From Sanghuangporus weigelae (taxonomy: Eukaryota > Basidiomycota > Agaricomycetes > Hymenochaetales > Hymenochaetaceae): DNA of 64,000 nucleotides. Both the position numbers and the translations under genes were made by a program. How positions within the stretch are numbered: position 1 is the first letter of the stretch; the number at the start of each line of letters is the position of its first letter. The notes below the pieces were generated by a model. The model worked only from the letters and a program-made list of their open reading frames with translations, ran no database searches and had not been told where the DNA came from. Where the stretch lies: NCBI GenBank assembly GCA_033182465.1, contig CP137323.1, positions 434,001 through 498,000 of the forward strand, given 5' to 3'. Below, piece after piece: positions 23,667-36,817 of this stretch.

Positions 23667-25894
23667 ATGTCCACTCACTACTCCCTAGAGGGTGCGTCTC
23701 CAAATGGTTTTCTTCTCTGCTATTGCTTTGACATGTTTGTTAGTCATTGAGGCTACCTCATGGGTTCTGGATCATTTGATCCATGAGCCAGACCTTTACG
23801 TCAAGCTGAAAATTGGCCCCGAACTATTTAGAACGAAGACAATCAAAGGGGATGTCGCACCTCGGTGGAATGAACTTTTTACATTGTACGTAGACCATTA
23901 TATTTCACTTACACTATGTATTCACTTGTTGCATAGCAGCTTGGCAACAGGAACTTTTCTCAACATATCCCTAAACTGCGAATCGTCCGAATCTGGAAGT
24001 ACATGCATTGGTACTTGTTCTATCGCATTGAGAAGTCTTCTGGAGACCTGGAGAGGTGAAGGTGTGTTGCGTGTCTCATTCCAATCAAGATATAATGAGA
24101 CTGAATTTTTACATTTTTAGCTATGCTCGAAGTCCGCTCGCCTGATAATCAGCAGGTGACTGGCATGGTTTCAATTCGCCTAGAATTTTCCAGAAGTCAA
24201 GAGAAAGGAGATGATGGCATTAGACGAGCAAAAGAGGCCATTGACCGACTCACCTTTCAAAATTCGGACTTTGCAAACTGTATACCGGCAGCTGCGGAAA
24301 TTGCATCTGACATCCTTGGAACCGCCGAGATCCTGAGCGAATCATTGAGAGAAATGATTAGGAACATCTTACGTCAGAGTCGATCGGACAACGACGGGCT
24401 AGATAGGGGTGATGGTCAGAAGAAGCCTGTGGCGAAGACAGCAGTAATTACGTTTATACTTGTACGTTCAAATTCCTCTCTGAAGAAGAAATGCACTGCT
24501 CACTGACACCATCAGTCCCAACCTGTGTTTTTTCTTACCGCAACAGCTGCTGCTTTTCTGCTCAAAGTATGCTTTTAAACCCGAAATTTTGTCTACATTG
24601 ATCTCACCACTTGCGTAAAGAGCATGAGCAATCAAATTCAAGTTGACCGACATGTCATCGATCTAGTTCACCTAGTGGGAGAGATTGTTGATTTCTTCAA
24701 ACATGTCGACATTATTATCCCAGAAAAGAATATTTACTTGCAGTCAAAAATCGTAGAATTTCTGCAGGAGATAGCAGATCTTTGTAATTTCGTTGCAGGA
24801 TATAGTGATCAGTCATTCACTGGTGAGTGTCCAATAGCAGAGGTTTCATGATGCAAGTAACACCCTAGTTCAGAACGCGTATTTAGTTGTGGCCTGGGTC
24901 GTAAAGTGGACATCTTTCGGATGCGGTTTAATGAACTGAGGAATTCACTTCGGCAGGGTGTTGACCTGCAAACGAACTTCGGCAATGCACGCCGAAATTC
25001 AAGGGATGATATTACATGTATGTGCCTTTCATATGTGGCTCAGATATTTTGCAAAGCCTTACACATCTGTCAGTCCTGCGGAATGAACTCAAGCCAGCTG
25101 AGATGGACGCATCCGGTCGATCTATTTGCCTCGTGGGTATACGTACCGAGATCCTCAAAAAAGTTTACTCGTGGTTGTTTTCTGCGACAACAGAAAAAGC
25201 GGCAGCAGAAAACATCCTATGGCTAAGCGGACCTGCAGGCTGTGGAAAGAGCGCGATTAGTATGTCCATATCGGAGAGGTGCTTAAGCATAGGGCAACGC
25301 GGTGCCTATCTATTCTTTGAACGCGACGATAGCCATCCAAACTCCGTCATTTGCACCATCGCATTCTGGTTAGCCTGTTTCGATAAGACTATCAGAGACA
25401 ACATCTTGAAAGCGGTGGAGAGCAATAATGGCATCGCGTCTTCCTCTCTTCATGCTCAGTTCAAGAAACTTCTCTTGGAGCCCCTCCGTGCTGCCGAGGA
25501 CTCCATTCGTGGTCCCGTCGTCATCATTATTGATGGTCTTGACAAGCTTGCGCCGGGTCACATTCGAGACGACCTGTTGTCGCTGATAAGGGAGGAGTTT
25601 CCAAAGGTACCTTCGACTTTTCGATTCCTCATCACGAGTCGCTTGGATCCAGGTCTCCTGTTGGGTTTGACGCACTCTTTGACATCCCACTCCATTCGTC
25701 ACATCTCTCTTTCCGAATTTCAAACAGTCACTCACGATGACATATCTCGTTACATTGGCCACGAGATGCGCAGCATTATCGGCACGAACAACCTTCGGGA
25801 TTGGCCATGGGACGAGAACATGGAGCTCCTGTCCAGAGCAGCAGGTAGATATTTCTTATGGGCATCGTTGGCCGACTGCCTGAAAGAGTCATGA
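23667..25894 (+). CDS. C2-NACHT domain NTPase (STAND family), short form
   Basis: Eight exons: 23667-23691, 23744-23885, 23937-24061, 24121-24461, 24516-24566, 24621-24822, 24907-25017 and 25044-25894; 615 residues. The N-terminus is C2-like (YSLEVIEATSW, PDLYVKLKIG, RTKTIKGDVAPRWNELF), suggesting membrane or lipid binding. A helical linker follows. The NACHT domain has Walker A GPAGCGKS at 395-402, Walker B VVIIIDGLDKL near 491-501 and the sensor-like FLITSRLDP. The frame ends at GRYFLWASLADCLKES-stop, where most Agaricomycete NACHT proteins go on for hundreds of residues with a winged-helix or repeat region. Two exon acceptors (GTAAAG before 24621 and 24907) are weak, so the linker could be spliced differently. 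By family, a candidate for nonself recognition or programmed cell death. Confidence 0.8.
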
Positions 25895-26140
25895 ACACCA
25901 TTATGTATTTTCGAAGAGCTTGTGCTCGTACCTTGTACATGTATGTTCTTGAGACGAATTCATACATAGAAGTGTTTCTTGTTTCGTCGACGTCGGAACC
26001 AATTTGTTCTCAAATCACACCAGACGCAAAGGGTCAAAGCGGCTACCTTAAGAGTTCCTGCAGTAGAGAAACCTCTCGCCATTGTCTATACGTATAATTT
26101 CATACCGTACAAAAGATAAGTAGTACTTGAAAAGAAATGA

Positions 26141-28311
26141 TCAGAATTGCATATGCATATACCTCCTTTCCGTCTGTGCCTCCTCGCTGGGCTCCTGGGG
26201 TGTGAAATCGATTCGACAGACCATCCTTGTCGCTACATCACAAGGCCAAGATTATACACATAATCCAATAAAGACAAAACAAGACAACTCACCATAAGGA
26301 TGTTCTTCCCTCATCCGATCACCATCTATCTCAAACTCATCGTCCTCCGGTAGAGGTGCAACCCTCCCTTCCACCTCCTCCAGTGCCCTCGTACTCCAAT
26401 CAAGCCAAACAGCCGTCTTCGTCATTTTCAAACAGCTTACAAGTCGCAGCGGGAGTGGATTTCTGAAATGTAAGAGCTGATGTGCGGAGAGTTGCGGGAA
26501 AATCGCAGGTTGTGGTTTTAGTTGCGAAGGGTGAGGGTGAGGTCTGATCACTTCGTAAGGCGGCTTCGTATGCAGGTTGAAGACGAATATACCGTGTATC
26601 TGTTCCAAAATATCATACCCAAGAAAGTGACGCTTAAGTATTGAGAGATTCGTAAATTGTGAGGAAGATACGCACGGTCTGTATTACAATACGGTCATTT
26701 TCGAAGGCGAGATTTAGCGCTGAAGTGCCCATATTAATTCGAAGGGCTATTTCCGAGAAGGTCGCTTCTCCACGGAAGACGCGCTCGAAATCGCGTACCA
26801 AATACGCAATACCAAAGATTGTTATGGCCACAAAGTCTTTCCCGTCTGGCGAGACGTGTACTGTGCCCACGAAAGAAAATACAGATCATGATTAGTTAGG
26901 ATACATTTAAGTAGAGAAGATACGAACCAGCAGTGAATTCCTGACGATCTTCACCAAGACGCACGAGCGCAGTGCTTTGCTCCGGGACGCGTGGGGCAGT
27001 GACGATGAATTCCCTCATTGCAGCATTACTCGGCGGGCCGAACGACTGAATCATGCGCGCAGCATAATGTCTTACCAGCTGAGGAATACGCAAACCTGGA
27101 TCTGCGGAGGGGAAATCAAGATAGAGTGGTGCATCTGTATCTCCGTTGGCATCTCCATTAGGTTGCGCGTGTCCGTTCTGTCGACGTTGCGAATCTGCGC
27201 GATGCTGATGCCTTGAGAGGATCAGCACACCAAGGGGAGTGCATACAAACGCATGTCTAGCACCGAGCTCAACATAGTTGATATGAACTCCATTTGCTCC
27301 CTGGGGTATTGCCTCCATCGGTATTGGGATCGTCTCTTCTAGCGTCCCACTCGGTACATCAAATAAATACAATTCTTGTCCCCATTCTGATCCCACCAAC
27401 AACGTGGGATACACGAAACGATAAGCCCGAGGACTGTGCTCCGGTGTGAATAAAGCCCAGGGTGCAAAGCTCCCTCGACCTGGGTTAGTGAGGGACGTAT
27501 TAGGCTCGAGGTATCGCCGTGGTGCGTCAAGTTGTATTTCATCGGGTTGGTAAATTGTACTCGTTGAGGGTATGGGGCCGTCCCATTCATCCTGAAGACG
27601 CCAAATCTCGAGCGAGTGTGGGTGGAAGCGATCAAATATGAGATATCCTTTCTCATATTCGCAGTGAGCGAAGTGACGGACATAATGCTACGTAATAATC
27701 TCGTCAGTCTTCTCGAGCCGGCAAGATATACGAGAATAAGATAAACTGAGCTCACCTTCCCAAGTTCAAAAAGAACAGTATCAGTATCCATGCAAACGAC
27801 CTTCAAGCCTCCTCTACGATGCGTGGTGATAACGAATCGCCGTTCGTTCCGCTCATCCAGCTTGAATCTATGTACGTCCCTCCCCGTAGACCTCAGCAGT
27901 GTCGTCTTTGGTGTTGTACCTCGTCCTTCCCAGTTGTACTCCACTTCAAACCGTCTGCGACCTAGTAAGATAAACCCAATTCAGTTTCCGCGTGTGAAAC
28001 GCATAACTCTAAATTGTGGACTGCGGGGGCAAGCGGGGGCACTCACAGACATCTTTCCATCCTTTAAAGTCCTTTCCAACAGCTCTCGTGATCCCAATCC
28101 AGCTCTTACTGACATCCTCCAAAGTCGTTAGTCCTGCGCTAGGACCAATGAACCCGTGGTAAATAGCCGCCGCACGATACACAGTGTTCTCGTTCTCCCT
28201 CACTAGCTCTTGCCATTCTCGATTTACCTGTTGCGCGGAGTACAGTGTCTTTATGTCGCAGTACCGGAGTATGTTGAGTACGATCTCTGGCGGCAGGGTA
28301 TGAAGGAGCAT
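26141..28311 (-). CDS. F-box protein
   Basis: Six exons: 28311-28047, 27961-27756, 27687-26928, 26860-26676, 26599-26293 and 26232-26141; 604 residues. An F-box lies at the N-terminus (HTLPPEIVLNILRYCDIKTL...VNREWQELV, residues about 4-40), expected to bind Skp1 in an SCF ubiquitin ligase. The rest contains blocks resembling beta-propeller blades (TVHVSPDGKDFVAITIFG, SEWGQELYLFDVPSG) but no standard WD repeats, so the substrate-binding part is undefined. The small last exon ends in ERRYMHMQF. It is convergent with the NACHT gene, 246 bp apart, with no other gene between. All six exon phases agree. Confidence 0.85.
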
Positions 28312-28907
28312 TGTGTCTTGCGAGTGAACGCGGATAGTGCTAGAGCTAGAATGAGAAAGACCTTGCTCATGTGTGCTTATTTAATTCCGAGATGAGATCA
28401 GGCAGATCATCACGTGCACAGCATATGATAGACGCGTAGATCAATATTTATTATTTTAAGCGCCGATCAAGATCAAGCAACAGCGGCTGGTCGATTTCGG
28501 TGTCGGCGAAGCTGCGGGATTGTCATGGGGGTCATTGATTGAGAACACCCTTGGGGTATGTTGCAGGATAAAACAGCTAGATGGAATGGTCCATGGACAC
28601 AACAAGGAAACGTGAGTGAGGGAGCGGAGGTCGGATGAAACTCGCAACAGCAAGAGTATTCGACCATGAAACGACGCGTCCGACATGATGATAGGAATGA
28701 AAAGGCTTCGTCTTCTTCCATCGCCTCCGACACCAGCCTGAATCTTCAATCTGGCTTTCCACACCAAAGATTGTCACAAACGGATAATCATTTTGCGATG
28801 ATATGCGCAACGAAGCCCAACCCTCCTGTACCAAAGACAACACAACTGTCGCAACATTTCCTCGGACCAATGCTTTCACAATGATCTCTCACGGGAAATA
28901 TTTCCTT
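28312..28907. other. Intergenic region between the F-box gene and FunK1-A
   Basis: This holds the F-box gene promoter and the 3' flank of the kinase. Short frames on both strands are not supported. Confidence 0.4.
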
Positions 28908-31825
28908 TCAATCATACATTTTGTCAAACAAATACCACCTTCTCTTCCACCAGACGATATCCCAATGTTCTGGAAAGAAATACTTTCTAAACATCGAAGC
29001 AAGTTCTGAAATTGTGTCCACTGTGATCACGGAGTAATCATCCTGCTTACGGCACGAGTAAGTAAATGGCAATGAACTGCAGGAATAAAAGAATAGCTGA
29101 ATCAACTCACATCTGTCATGATTACAGAGCCATCGGTTTCATTCATTACCGCGTCAAAATCATTGAATTCTATCTTAGGGCGTTTCTGGACAACAATGTC
29201 ATCACCGATGCTTCCGTTGGCCATCGAAGTTCACTTACATTTGATCGTTCAAGCTCAGAATCTCTACTCGTAAGCTCTTGCTGTGTATCTGTCGATAACT
29301 TGAAATGCATGCATAGTGGCAACATACTCACACTCTGCGGAAAGCTGTTCATGCAGCTAGTAGCATACTCATAAACCGGGTCCAGATAATCCACATCAAT
29401 CTTGACAAGAAATGGGTTTCCATCGACAGGAATAGAGTCTCCGCTATTTCGAAGCCTGATGATATGCTTCCACAGCAACCTCTGCATAAATTCATGCAAA
29501 TGGAACTCATATCGTTCCCCTCTTCCTGTCTCGGCGACGTTGTACCACGGTACCAACAAGTACGTGTTGATAATGTCCAGCGAAGCATAGATTTCCCGAA
29601 CATTCTCATCGTCGACGGGCGCGTTCAAGCAATTAAGACCATTGGCGAAAAAACTACACGAGCCATAGTCGCCCACCTTCTTCGCCATAAGATGTCGGAA
29701 TACCATACCTCTCTTCTCCTTCATCAGTTCTAACTTCTCCAGAGGGATATTCTTGCCGGCCGGCATCATCCGACAGAAGAACAAGAGTATGATCCAAAAC
29801 ACAGACTCGGCGTCATGCATAGCTCCATGTCTGAATGAACCGGTCATTTCTTCGTCGGATGTTAACACTTTCCATTGTTGCCGTTCCAATCGCTTGCTAG
29901 CGAAAAATTCGTCCCAGATGTCCTTTTCCCTGGGGTCAGAATGTCTATCGTAGCCAACCGCTACTGTTTCTTGTATTATCCGAGCTTTTGGTTCGACGAG
30001 CCCTCGAGCGAAGTTTAAATTACGAGGCCGTATCAAGTCAAGAGCCATGAACATCGGCGTGCCCTACACACAAAATAAAATGATTCATGCATTACACAGA
30101 TACTGTATTGTTTTTGTTTTTTTTTTGACCGAAGTGGACAATACTTACAGTTGCAGTCCTCAGGTCCTCCGCTGGGTCCTCTAGGTCTGCCGCATGGTCG
30201 AAATCGGCTAGCGCAATTCGAACTCGGGCTCTGAGAGAAGGCGCATCAGATTAATACGCAGCACCAGACAATCGACTGGAACACACTTGTCTTCTCCGAG
30301 GATGTCATGGATGAAGCGATTAGTGTGATGAACTCCCCTGCCTTCGGCGGATTTGATTTGCGATTCGGTGGACTCGGACAACCCTCCTTCCTCTCTCGAC
30401 TTTGCGCTATGTGTTTCTTGCTTCGCGGACGGTATCTCACTTCCGAATCCTGCCTTCGGAGTAAGGAGGACATTACCCCAACTCACATCCCGATGCAGAA
30501 TTCTCCTCTCCTGGACTAGATAACGAAGAACTGATAATCACGTAAGCGATCAGCTAATTTTAGAGTATGGCTTTCTTACCCTCAAGGAGATCGTACATAG
30601 CCTCGAGGAACTCTCCGACAGACTTGCACGAGCAAAGAGGATAGCCAATCGTCTTCAGCACCAGAAGGTTTCGTTTCCTTCCACTTTCGTCATCTGTATC
30701 CACTGACTCCTGTGAAAGTTCTTTATCAATCTGCACGACACCTGGGGCACCAACGAGTCTTTCAAGAAAGACGCGCTCTCTGTTACGCTGATTCTCTTTG
30801 TACCAGGAATATTTGAATATCCTCGCATCCTTCGGATCATTTCCGGTGGAACCAATTGCGACGAACGTCTTCCATCCGTTGCATAATTGGAGAAGACGGA
30901 ACCTTGTATCCTTGAGAGTTATTGAGTGTACTGAGACCTTGCAATCCTTTGTCTGAATTACGCTGTCGAGTCTCGGGATAGCAGGGGACCTTTCTCTGGT
31001 CGCTTCATCCAGGATCCGCTTGACGTGTTCATAAAGCTTCTCCACACACTTCGGGTCCGTCCAAAGCACCCTCCGCCAGATGAGTCGTCCACCGATCCCG
31101 AGCCCAGTAAGTCGGAAAGATCTCCTGGTGGCAACGATCCCATAGTGCACAGACGATGCGACATTATGTCGCGAAAGTACGTGAAGATGGCGAAGGCACC
31201 TCCTGTCTTGCTTGTCTTCGTCTAGTCGAGCGTCGATTTGACAATCTACGATGGATATGAGACCTTGCGTGGGTGGGACCGTAGGCCAATTTGAGTCCTC
31301 CCGACTGAGTTGTCCTAACACTATCTTCCTTGCCGTTTCGCGAAGAACGAGAAATCCAACCAAGGTCGGCCTGTCGGAAGCCCTCTTTGCACGGACGAAG
31401 GCCTCGAAATCATAATCAGAATTGGAGTTCGAATCAGGAACATCCTTGCAACTCGACGACAGCTTGGAGTTCTCGATAAACACAAGAACCCTCTCCCGGT
31501 CATCCGGGGTGAGGTCAAAGCAAGCCCGGTTCAGTATAGCCGACACTGGTTCGTGGATAGGCATCGCCGTCGCCGTCTTAGACGTTTCCAGCCCTCCTCT
31601 AACGTCTTCCTTAAGTATCAAACCTATTTGCGCGTCTATAGCATCTCGCGAGTCTGCTCCGACCGTCCGAGACATCCATCCTTCGTCAATCTCCCGGTTA
31701 CACTCATCTTCATCTTTACATTCTAGTTGAGAAGGACTCGAAGCGTCTCCTAGTCGGTAAGTGAGTCCGGAGACGCTGGATCCATAGAATGAATAATTCC
31801 CGGGGTCAAACGACCTGGTTGTCAT
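28908..31825 (-). CDS. FunK1-type fungal protein kinase, copy A
   Basis: Seven exons: 31825-30580, 30530-30287, 30230-30149, 30063-29332, 29298-29239, 29185-29111 and 29042-28908; 857 residues. The ATG at 31825 (MTTRSFDPGNYSF) matches the start of the paralogue at 39-40 kb; the frame extends upstream but without an ATG. The kinase core is FunK1-like: catalytic loop HRDVSWGN at 428-435, then ADFDHAADLEDP replacing DFG near 505, followed by GTPMFMALD. The C-terminal end contains DIVWWKRRWYLFDKMYD. FunK1 kinases are a basidiomycete-expanded group of unknown substrate. Between HRD and DFD there is a 40-residue acidic/Ser-rich insertion that copy B has in shorter form. Intact. Confidence 0.92.
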
Positions 31826-32334
31826 TCCTTGAATGAACAAGACAGCTTGCGCTAAGAAGTGATCCGTGTAAGTTCCCACGATCCCTAAACCAGAAAATTT
31901 GATTTGCGACCTGGACTGGACTCCATAAACCCAAGCGACAATAAAAACGATCGAACGGTCAACTGAACGATGAAAGTCTTAATTACCTGAGAAATACACA
32001 AATGGATATAGACAGCACAGCCAATGCAAGAAAATCTATGAATAATCCGTCGTCCCACCCAAAATCGGACCGTTAGTCACAGGGCTTGTCTTTATACTCA
32101 TAAGGCGTGTAACGAGTGGTAAAAGAGCACCGTTCTCGCTTGCAGCGACGTATTGCACGACGTCTAGATGGCTCTGTATTCGTCAGAGTTCAAAAAATTT
32201 CATTTGATCGTATAGTCAGTTGAATCATTCTAACAAGAGAGGGAAGAAGCATCGCTTACCGAGAACCTATTAGATAGATGAGCCCGAGAACAAAGACAAT
32301 GCAAGGGCCAGAAATTCAATCAGTCATTCAGATT
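31826..32334. other. Intergenic region: promoter of FunK1-A
   Basis: A TATAAAG word is seen on the minus strand near 32090. A possible 5' UTR intron (GTAATT...TTTAG) would end just before 31885. No gene. Confidence 0.35.
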
Positions 32335-35213
32335 TTACTCATTGAACGAGGGTTCCACGCACCAATGATCGAAATTCGTATTGAACTTCCTCAAGAAATC
32401 CCATCGCTTTTCTTTCTCCTTCGCTTCTGCTTCGAGGTCTTGCGTCTCCAGCGCCAGACTAGCGGATTTCGAGATATTCGCGTTGTACAGAGCGAATGTA
32501 GCACATGTCTTGAGGAGTTTTTCGATCGACTGGAGTTCGTCATAGGCAGTATCAGCGCGAATTCAAAAGCGAAAGGAGGGAGAGGAGAAAAAAGAAAAAA
32601 AAGAAAAAAAACGCACCCTCAAAAGCCTCGCATTCGTCAACATGCACTCCTTCATACACGTATCCAAGAAATTCATATGCGCCTTCATCAAGCTATCCAC
32701 CGTCCCCACCTTCGTCACACCACCACCGCCCAAGTCCACTTCCATCCTGCGCCAATTAGATTCGAGCACCTGGGAAGTGATGAAAGCGATGAGCTGCTGG
32801 ACGTATGCGAGCATGCGCGCGCGGAGGAGGAAGACTTGTCGGCACCAGCGGGAGACGTCTTGGAATTTGTCTTTGGAGGGGGAAGGGAAGGAGGAAGGCG
32901 ACGTGGCGAGGCGCCAGACTGGGGTAGTGTGCTCGACCCACATCGCGACGAGTGACTGCTCGACGCTCCGCAGGTGAAGGAGGAATCGGAAGATGGACTG
33001 GTACCGCACGATCGTTGCACGTGAGATGACGAGTGAAAGCGGGAAATTGACTTTGTAGTCTATCGTGAACGCATCTAGGGCTAAAGTGAAAATAAAAGTA
33101 GATAAAACGTTAAAATAAGATCACCACTTTGATTGGGAGAGTAGAAGACTTACCGAGGAAGCGAGTCTTCTCTTTCTCGTCTTTCTGCCTCGACTTTCGC
33201 CCATCTTTCCCGCCAGACTCAGTATCTCCGTCCCCTTCAGCACCTCTCATAATGATCCCATTCTCGCTCTCGATCTTCGCAAGCCACTCATACAGCCCTT
33301 CCTTCTCCATCTTCACTCTCACATCCTCCTTGAAGCTCGGCTCACTCTCCGGGACGAAATTGCATCCATCCGCGTTCAGCGATACCTCCAAGAGACTCTG
33401 TAGACGATCGATGTTCGCACCCCGGGGAGACTTCTTGAGCTCTGCGTGAGCGGCGTCGAGGAAATGTGTGAGGAATGCTGATTGGGAGAGAAAAAAGAAA
33501 TGTTTGAGAGAGCGGAGACGCGAGATGAGCTGCTGTTCGTGAAGGAGGACTTTGACAAGTGTGTTGTTCGCGAAGGTGTAGGCTTCTTCGATGGATTTGT
33601 AGAACCTAACGTCAAAAATCAGAAGTCAGAAATCATTGACCAATAATATCGACTTACTTATCACTCTCCATAGAGAAATCATCTTCATCGAGTGTAACCG
33701 ACCTCTTGATCTCCTTCCCACACTCCTGCAGGACATTCAAATACTTCCCCGCTAACAAAACCTTATGTTTCCAACTCTCCAACAAAGGTGGTATACATGC
33801 TCCACAGGGTAGATGCCCGCCAGGAGTTCTAGGCGCAGGAACACCGACGCCCGTCTGGAGTCTCTTCCCTCCAGACGAAGTCGATCCGTCTCTCAGCGTA
33901 TATCGACGCTCCCAATATTCGTCAATATAATCAACGTCCAAATACCCTTTATCAATGGATTTGCTCTCTTTGACGCAGAATTCTTCATATGGATCGTCGA
34001 GCTTGCCTGTACGCGTCCACGCGACGAGCATCTGTGCGTACGGCCGGCCGGCGGCGCGCATGAGTGCGCGGTGTAGTGAGAGCGCAGAGGGGTCGCCTGA
34101 CATGCGTTGCATGCGCTCGTACAAGATCGTCAGCACTTCCCCGCCTTTTGCAGGCCCGGCGGAAGCGTCCGTCCCAGCAGTGCTTTTCTTCAGATCGCTA
34201 ACTAGGGCTTTGAACTTCTCCCCTCCCAATCCAAGAGCTTCGTTCCGCACCCTCTCTTCCGGGTCCTCTTCTTCGTCCGAGTTGGAATCGTCCTCCGACT
34301 CGGGTGGTTCTTCAGCTTCGATTATCTCCGTAATGAGTCCATAAATCAACGAGAGCGTGTGTAGCGTCGGGTGGACGTAGAACCACAATTTCTGCAACGA
34401 GAACGTCGGGGAGTGCTGGAACGCATGTTCGAGCTGGGATAATAAAGTGTGGTAGTCCCTGAGCATGTCACGGATGGCCGCACATAAGGCGTGATTGACG
34501 AGCCCGTACTCCAGGAAACTGCGGGCTTGAATGAAGCCTGTTATGGCCGTAAAGAATGTTGCGAGAGGGAGGACACGTTCGACGAGATCGCGCAGAGAAG
34601 GATCGAGAGACGGGGAGATGACGAAGCGCATCCCGCGCACTGGGTCTTCTTCGTCGATAGAGAAATCCGAAGGGTAGGTTATATACGTCCCTTCGATGCC
34701 CTACACGCGACTCATTCAACATATGCGCTCTGATGAAAGCATGAAAGAGAAACGTGCCATAAGAACAAACAATAAATCCTCCAAAATCAACGCTTCCTGA
34801 ACTTCCAATGGCACACGCTCGAGAGATTCAGCCTTCTGCTTTCCTTTGTTCTTTATCGTCGGAGGGGGTTGCGCGGGTACGCGTGAGTTGAGCGGCGCGC
34901 TGACGAAGGACTTTTCAGCAATGAACGAAGGCTCGCTCGTCTCTATCAGCACAATCGCATTAGCATAAACAGAGAATAAAGTAAAAGATTAAAGCACCTC
35001 CGTATGCAACAACATCGTCTTCATCCCCGTCTGCAATTCTATTCCTTCGGACAGACGCAATGGTATCTGCAATCTTCGAACGCGTTCAAGGTTAACCAAC
35101 TACGCGTCCTTAAAGCTGAATCTATGGTAATATACCTTTGAATACTGTTTTGCGGATAGCATGAGTTTATCCTTCCGCAAGCGAGAGCGTCGCTTGGGCG
35201 TGAACGGTTCCAT
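32335..35213 (-). CDS. SPC97: Gamma-tubulin complex component 2 (GCP2/Spc97)
   Basis: Seven exons: 35213-35136, 35073-34998, 34942-34758, 34700-33658, 33605-33154, 33074-32617 and 32529-32335; 828 residues. The protein is a core subunit of the gamma-tubulin small complex that seeds microtubules at the spindle pole body. GCP-family landmarks are EDLLFVLM-GIEGTYI, the GCP2-type block SPSLDPSLRDLVERVLPLA followed by ARSFLEYGLVNHALCAAIRD, FYVHPTLHTL, and the C-terminal FRFLLHLRSVEQSL and NFDHW blocks. Intron 3 appears to use a GC donor (ATG|GCACGT at 34757-34752), needed to keep the conserved VLM-GIEG. A Glu/Asp-rich loop follows the N-terminal third. It shares a 188-bp divergent promoter with the mitochondrial S4 gene. 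The last intron acceptor (CTCCAG) is less certain. Confidence 0.9.
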
Positions 35214-35401
35214 CGTGCTATCCTCGACGTAGTAAGTAAACAAGTAGTATGGTTGTGTTCACGAGAGTTGAGCGCGAATCAGGCAAGTCGATCACGCAGA
35301 TCGTACTGATCGACGTTGTCATTTTCTTCTTTCTTTCCTCCGCTGGTGTCCTGACTCCTGGACTTGACTGACCGAGTGTGGTGTCTGCAGTCGACACCAA
35401 A

Positions 35402-36632
35402 ATGCGGGACAAAAATGTGTTCGGAATCAAGAGGGCTCTCCCAAGGATGGTACGCAAAACATTAATCACTCAAAAAAAATCTATTAATTTATTTTATTCG
35501 TGCAGAGCTGGTCACCTCAAAACTTATACAACCTCTACCGGCGCTCGCTCACCGAGCTCAAAGACGAGACGAACTTCACAAGCTCAGGGAACTCGCTCTT
35601 CCAACAGCGCTGGAAGAGCAAACAGCTCACTCGCGCGTACCACGGGGACCTCATCAACGAGAAGATTTTCAAGAGGTGGTACTTGCCCTCGACGCTGCCC
35701 GACGTACGGCCGCGCACTTCGCGTATCGCCTCTTCGGCCTCTGCAGCAGCGTCGTCATCGTCATTGTCAGGAGCAAATTCCCGGCAGACAAAGAAAGGAC
35801 TTGCTGTCATGGACGACGTGCAGGCGTTGATGAAGTGGACCAATAGAAGTAAGGATGCGCAGAGGGAGGAGAACTTGAAGAAAGAGGAGGACCTGCTCGC
35901 GCAAGCACCTGTAGCGAGTTTGATGTACGAAGAAGTCGAGAGGAGGATCGACGTGTTCGTCTTCCGATGCTGTTTTGCGCATAGCGTGTATGACGCGAGG
36001 AGGATGGTCATTCACGGGTGGGTGAAGCTTAATGGGAGAAGGGTCAGTTACTTTTGCTCTGCCTCTACTCATGGAATTGAATCGGGTCTAATCTGTAGCA
36101 CACAAATGCGAATACGAGAATCGCACCCGGCGACATGGTCAGCGTCGACCCAGAGGCGATCAGCTTCCTACATAAACCTCGCGAGCCCGAAAAGCAGCCC
36201 GCTTCCGAACCCTCCGAATCATCCACCGAAGAGGGCGCCAACGCAGAGGCATCTACAGACTCTTCGACTCCTACCCGCGAAGCAATACGATACTCCCGCG
36301 AATCCGGCAAAGACGAACTAACGCCCTTCAACCTGCCGCCCTATAGCGCGCCCTTCATCTTCATCCCCGCGTACATCGAAGTCAACTTCCTCACCTGCTC
36401 CGCCGTCTTCGTCCGGCGCCCCACCGCGCGGTACAACTACTCTGAGGTTCCCTCCCCTTACGAAGCCGATGGAGAGATAATGCGATTGAGCTGGGAGTGG
36501 TACAATAAAGTCCGGCCCAGGATGAGGAGTAAGAGTCAGCTTGCTAGGATGCCTGAGAATAGGCAAGAAGTGAGGGTCATTCACGGTGTGAGCGCTCATC
36601 CGGCGAAGATGAACACGACTCCGTTGATCTGA
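35402..36632 (+). CDS. NAM9: Mitochondrial ribosomal protein uS4m (Nam9/MRPS4)
   Basis: Exons 35402-35449, 35506-36042 and 36099-36632 give 372 residues. The protein is a component of the mitochondrial small ribosomal subunit. Seen: the N-terminal RALPRMSWSPQNLYNLYRR typical of fungal Nam9; the S4 RNA-binding fold RRIDVFVFRCCFAHSVYDAR with GWVKLNGRR, split by the second intron, and APGDMVSVDP; and the mitochondrial-type C-terminal extension ending FIPAYIEVNFLTCSAVFVRR with the fungal block RYNYSEVPSPY. Low-complexity Ser/Ala inserts separate the blocks. Divergent from GCP2. Confidence 0.93.
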
Positions 36633-36817
36633 TTTTTTACTCTCGTTTTCTGGTTGATCGATTGGAACACCTGGACGAGGAACCTTGACGAGGTTATTAA
36701 TTACTAGAAAACGCGGTATATAATCTCCATAATGATACATTTCAATGTCCCAAAAGAGAGAGTGCGTGTGCATGAGGTATATGGGATACTGAAGATCCGG
36801 AAGAGCTGGAAGTATGG

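Noticed and set aside
31826-31879. Upstream extension of FunK1-A to 31879
   Set aside because: It begins with GTG, not ATG; the ATG at 31825 aligns with the start of copy B.
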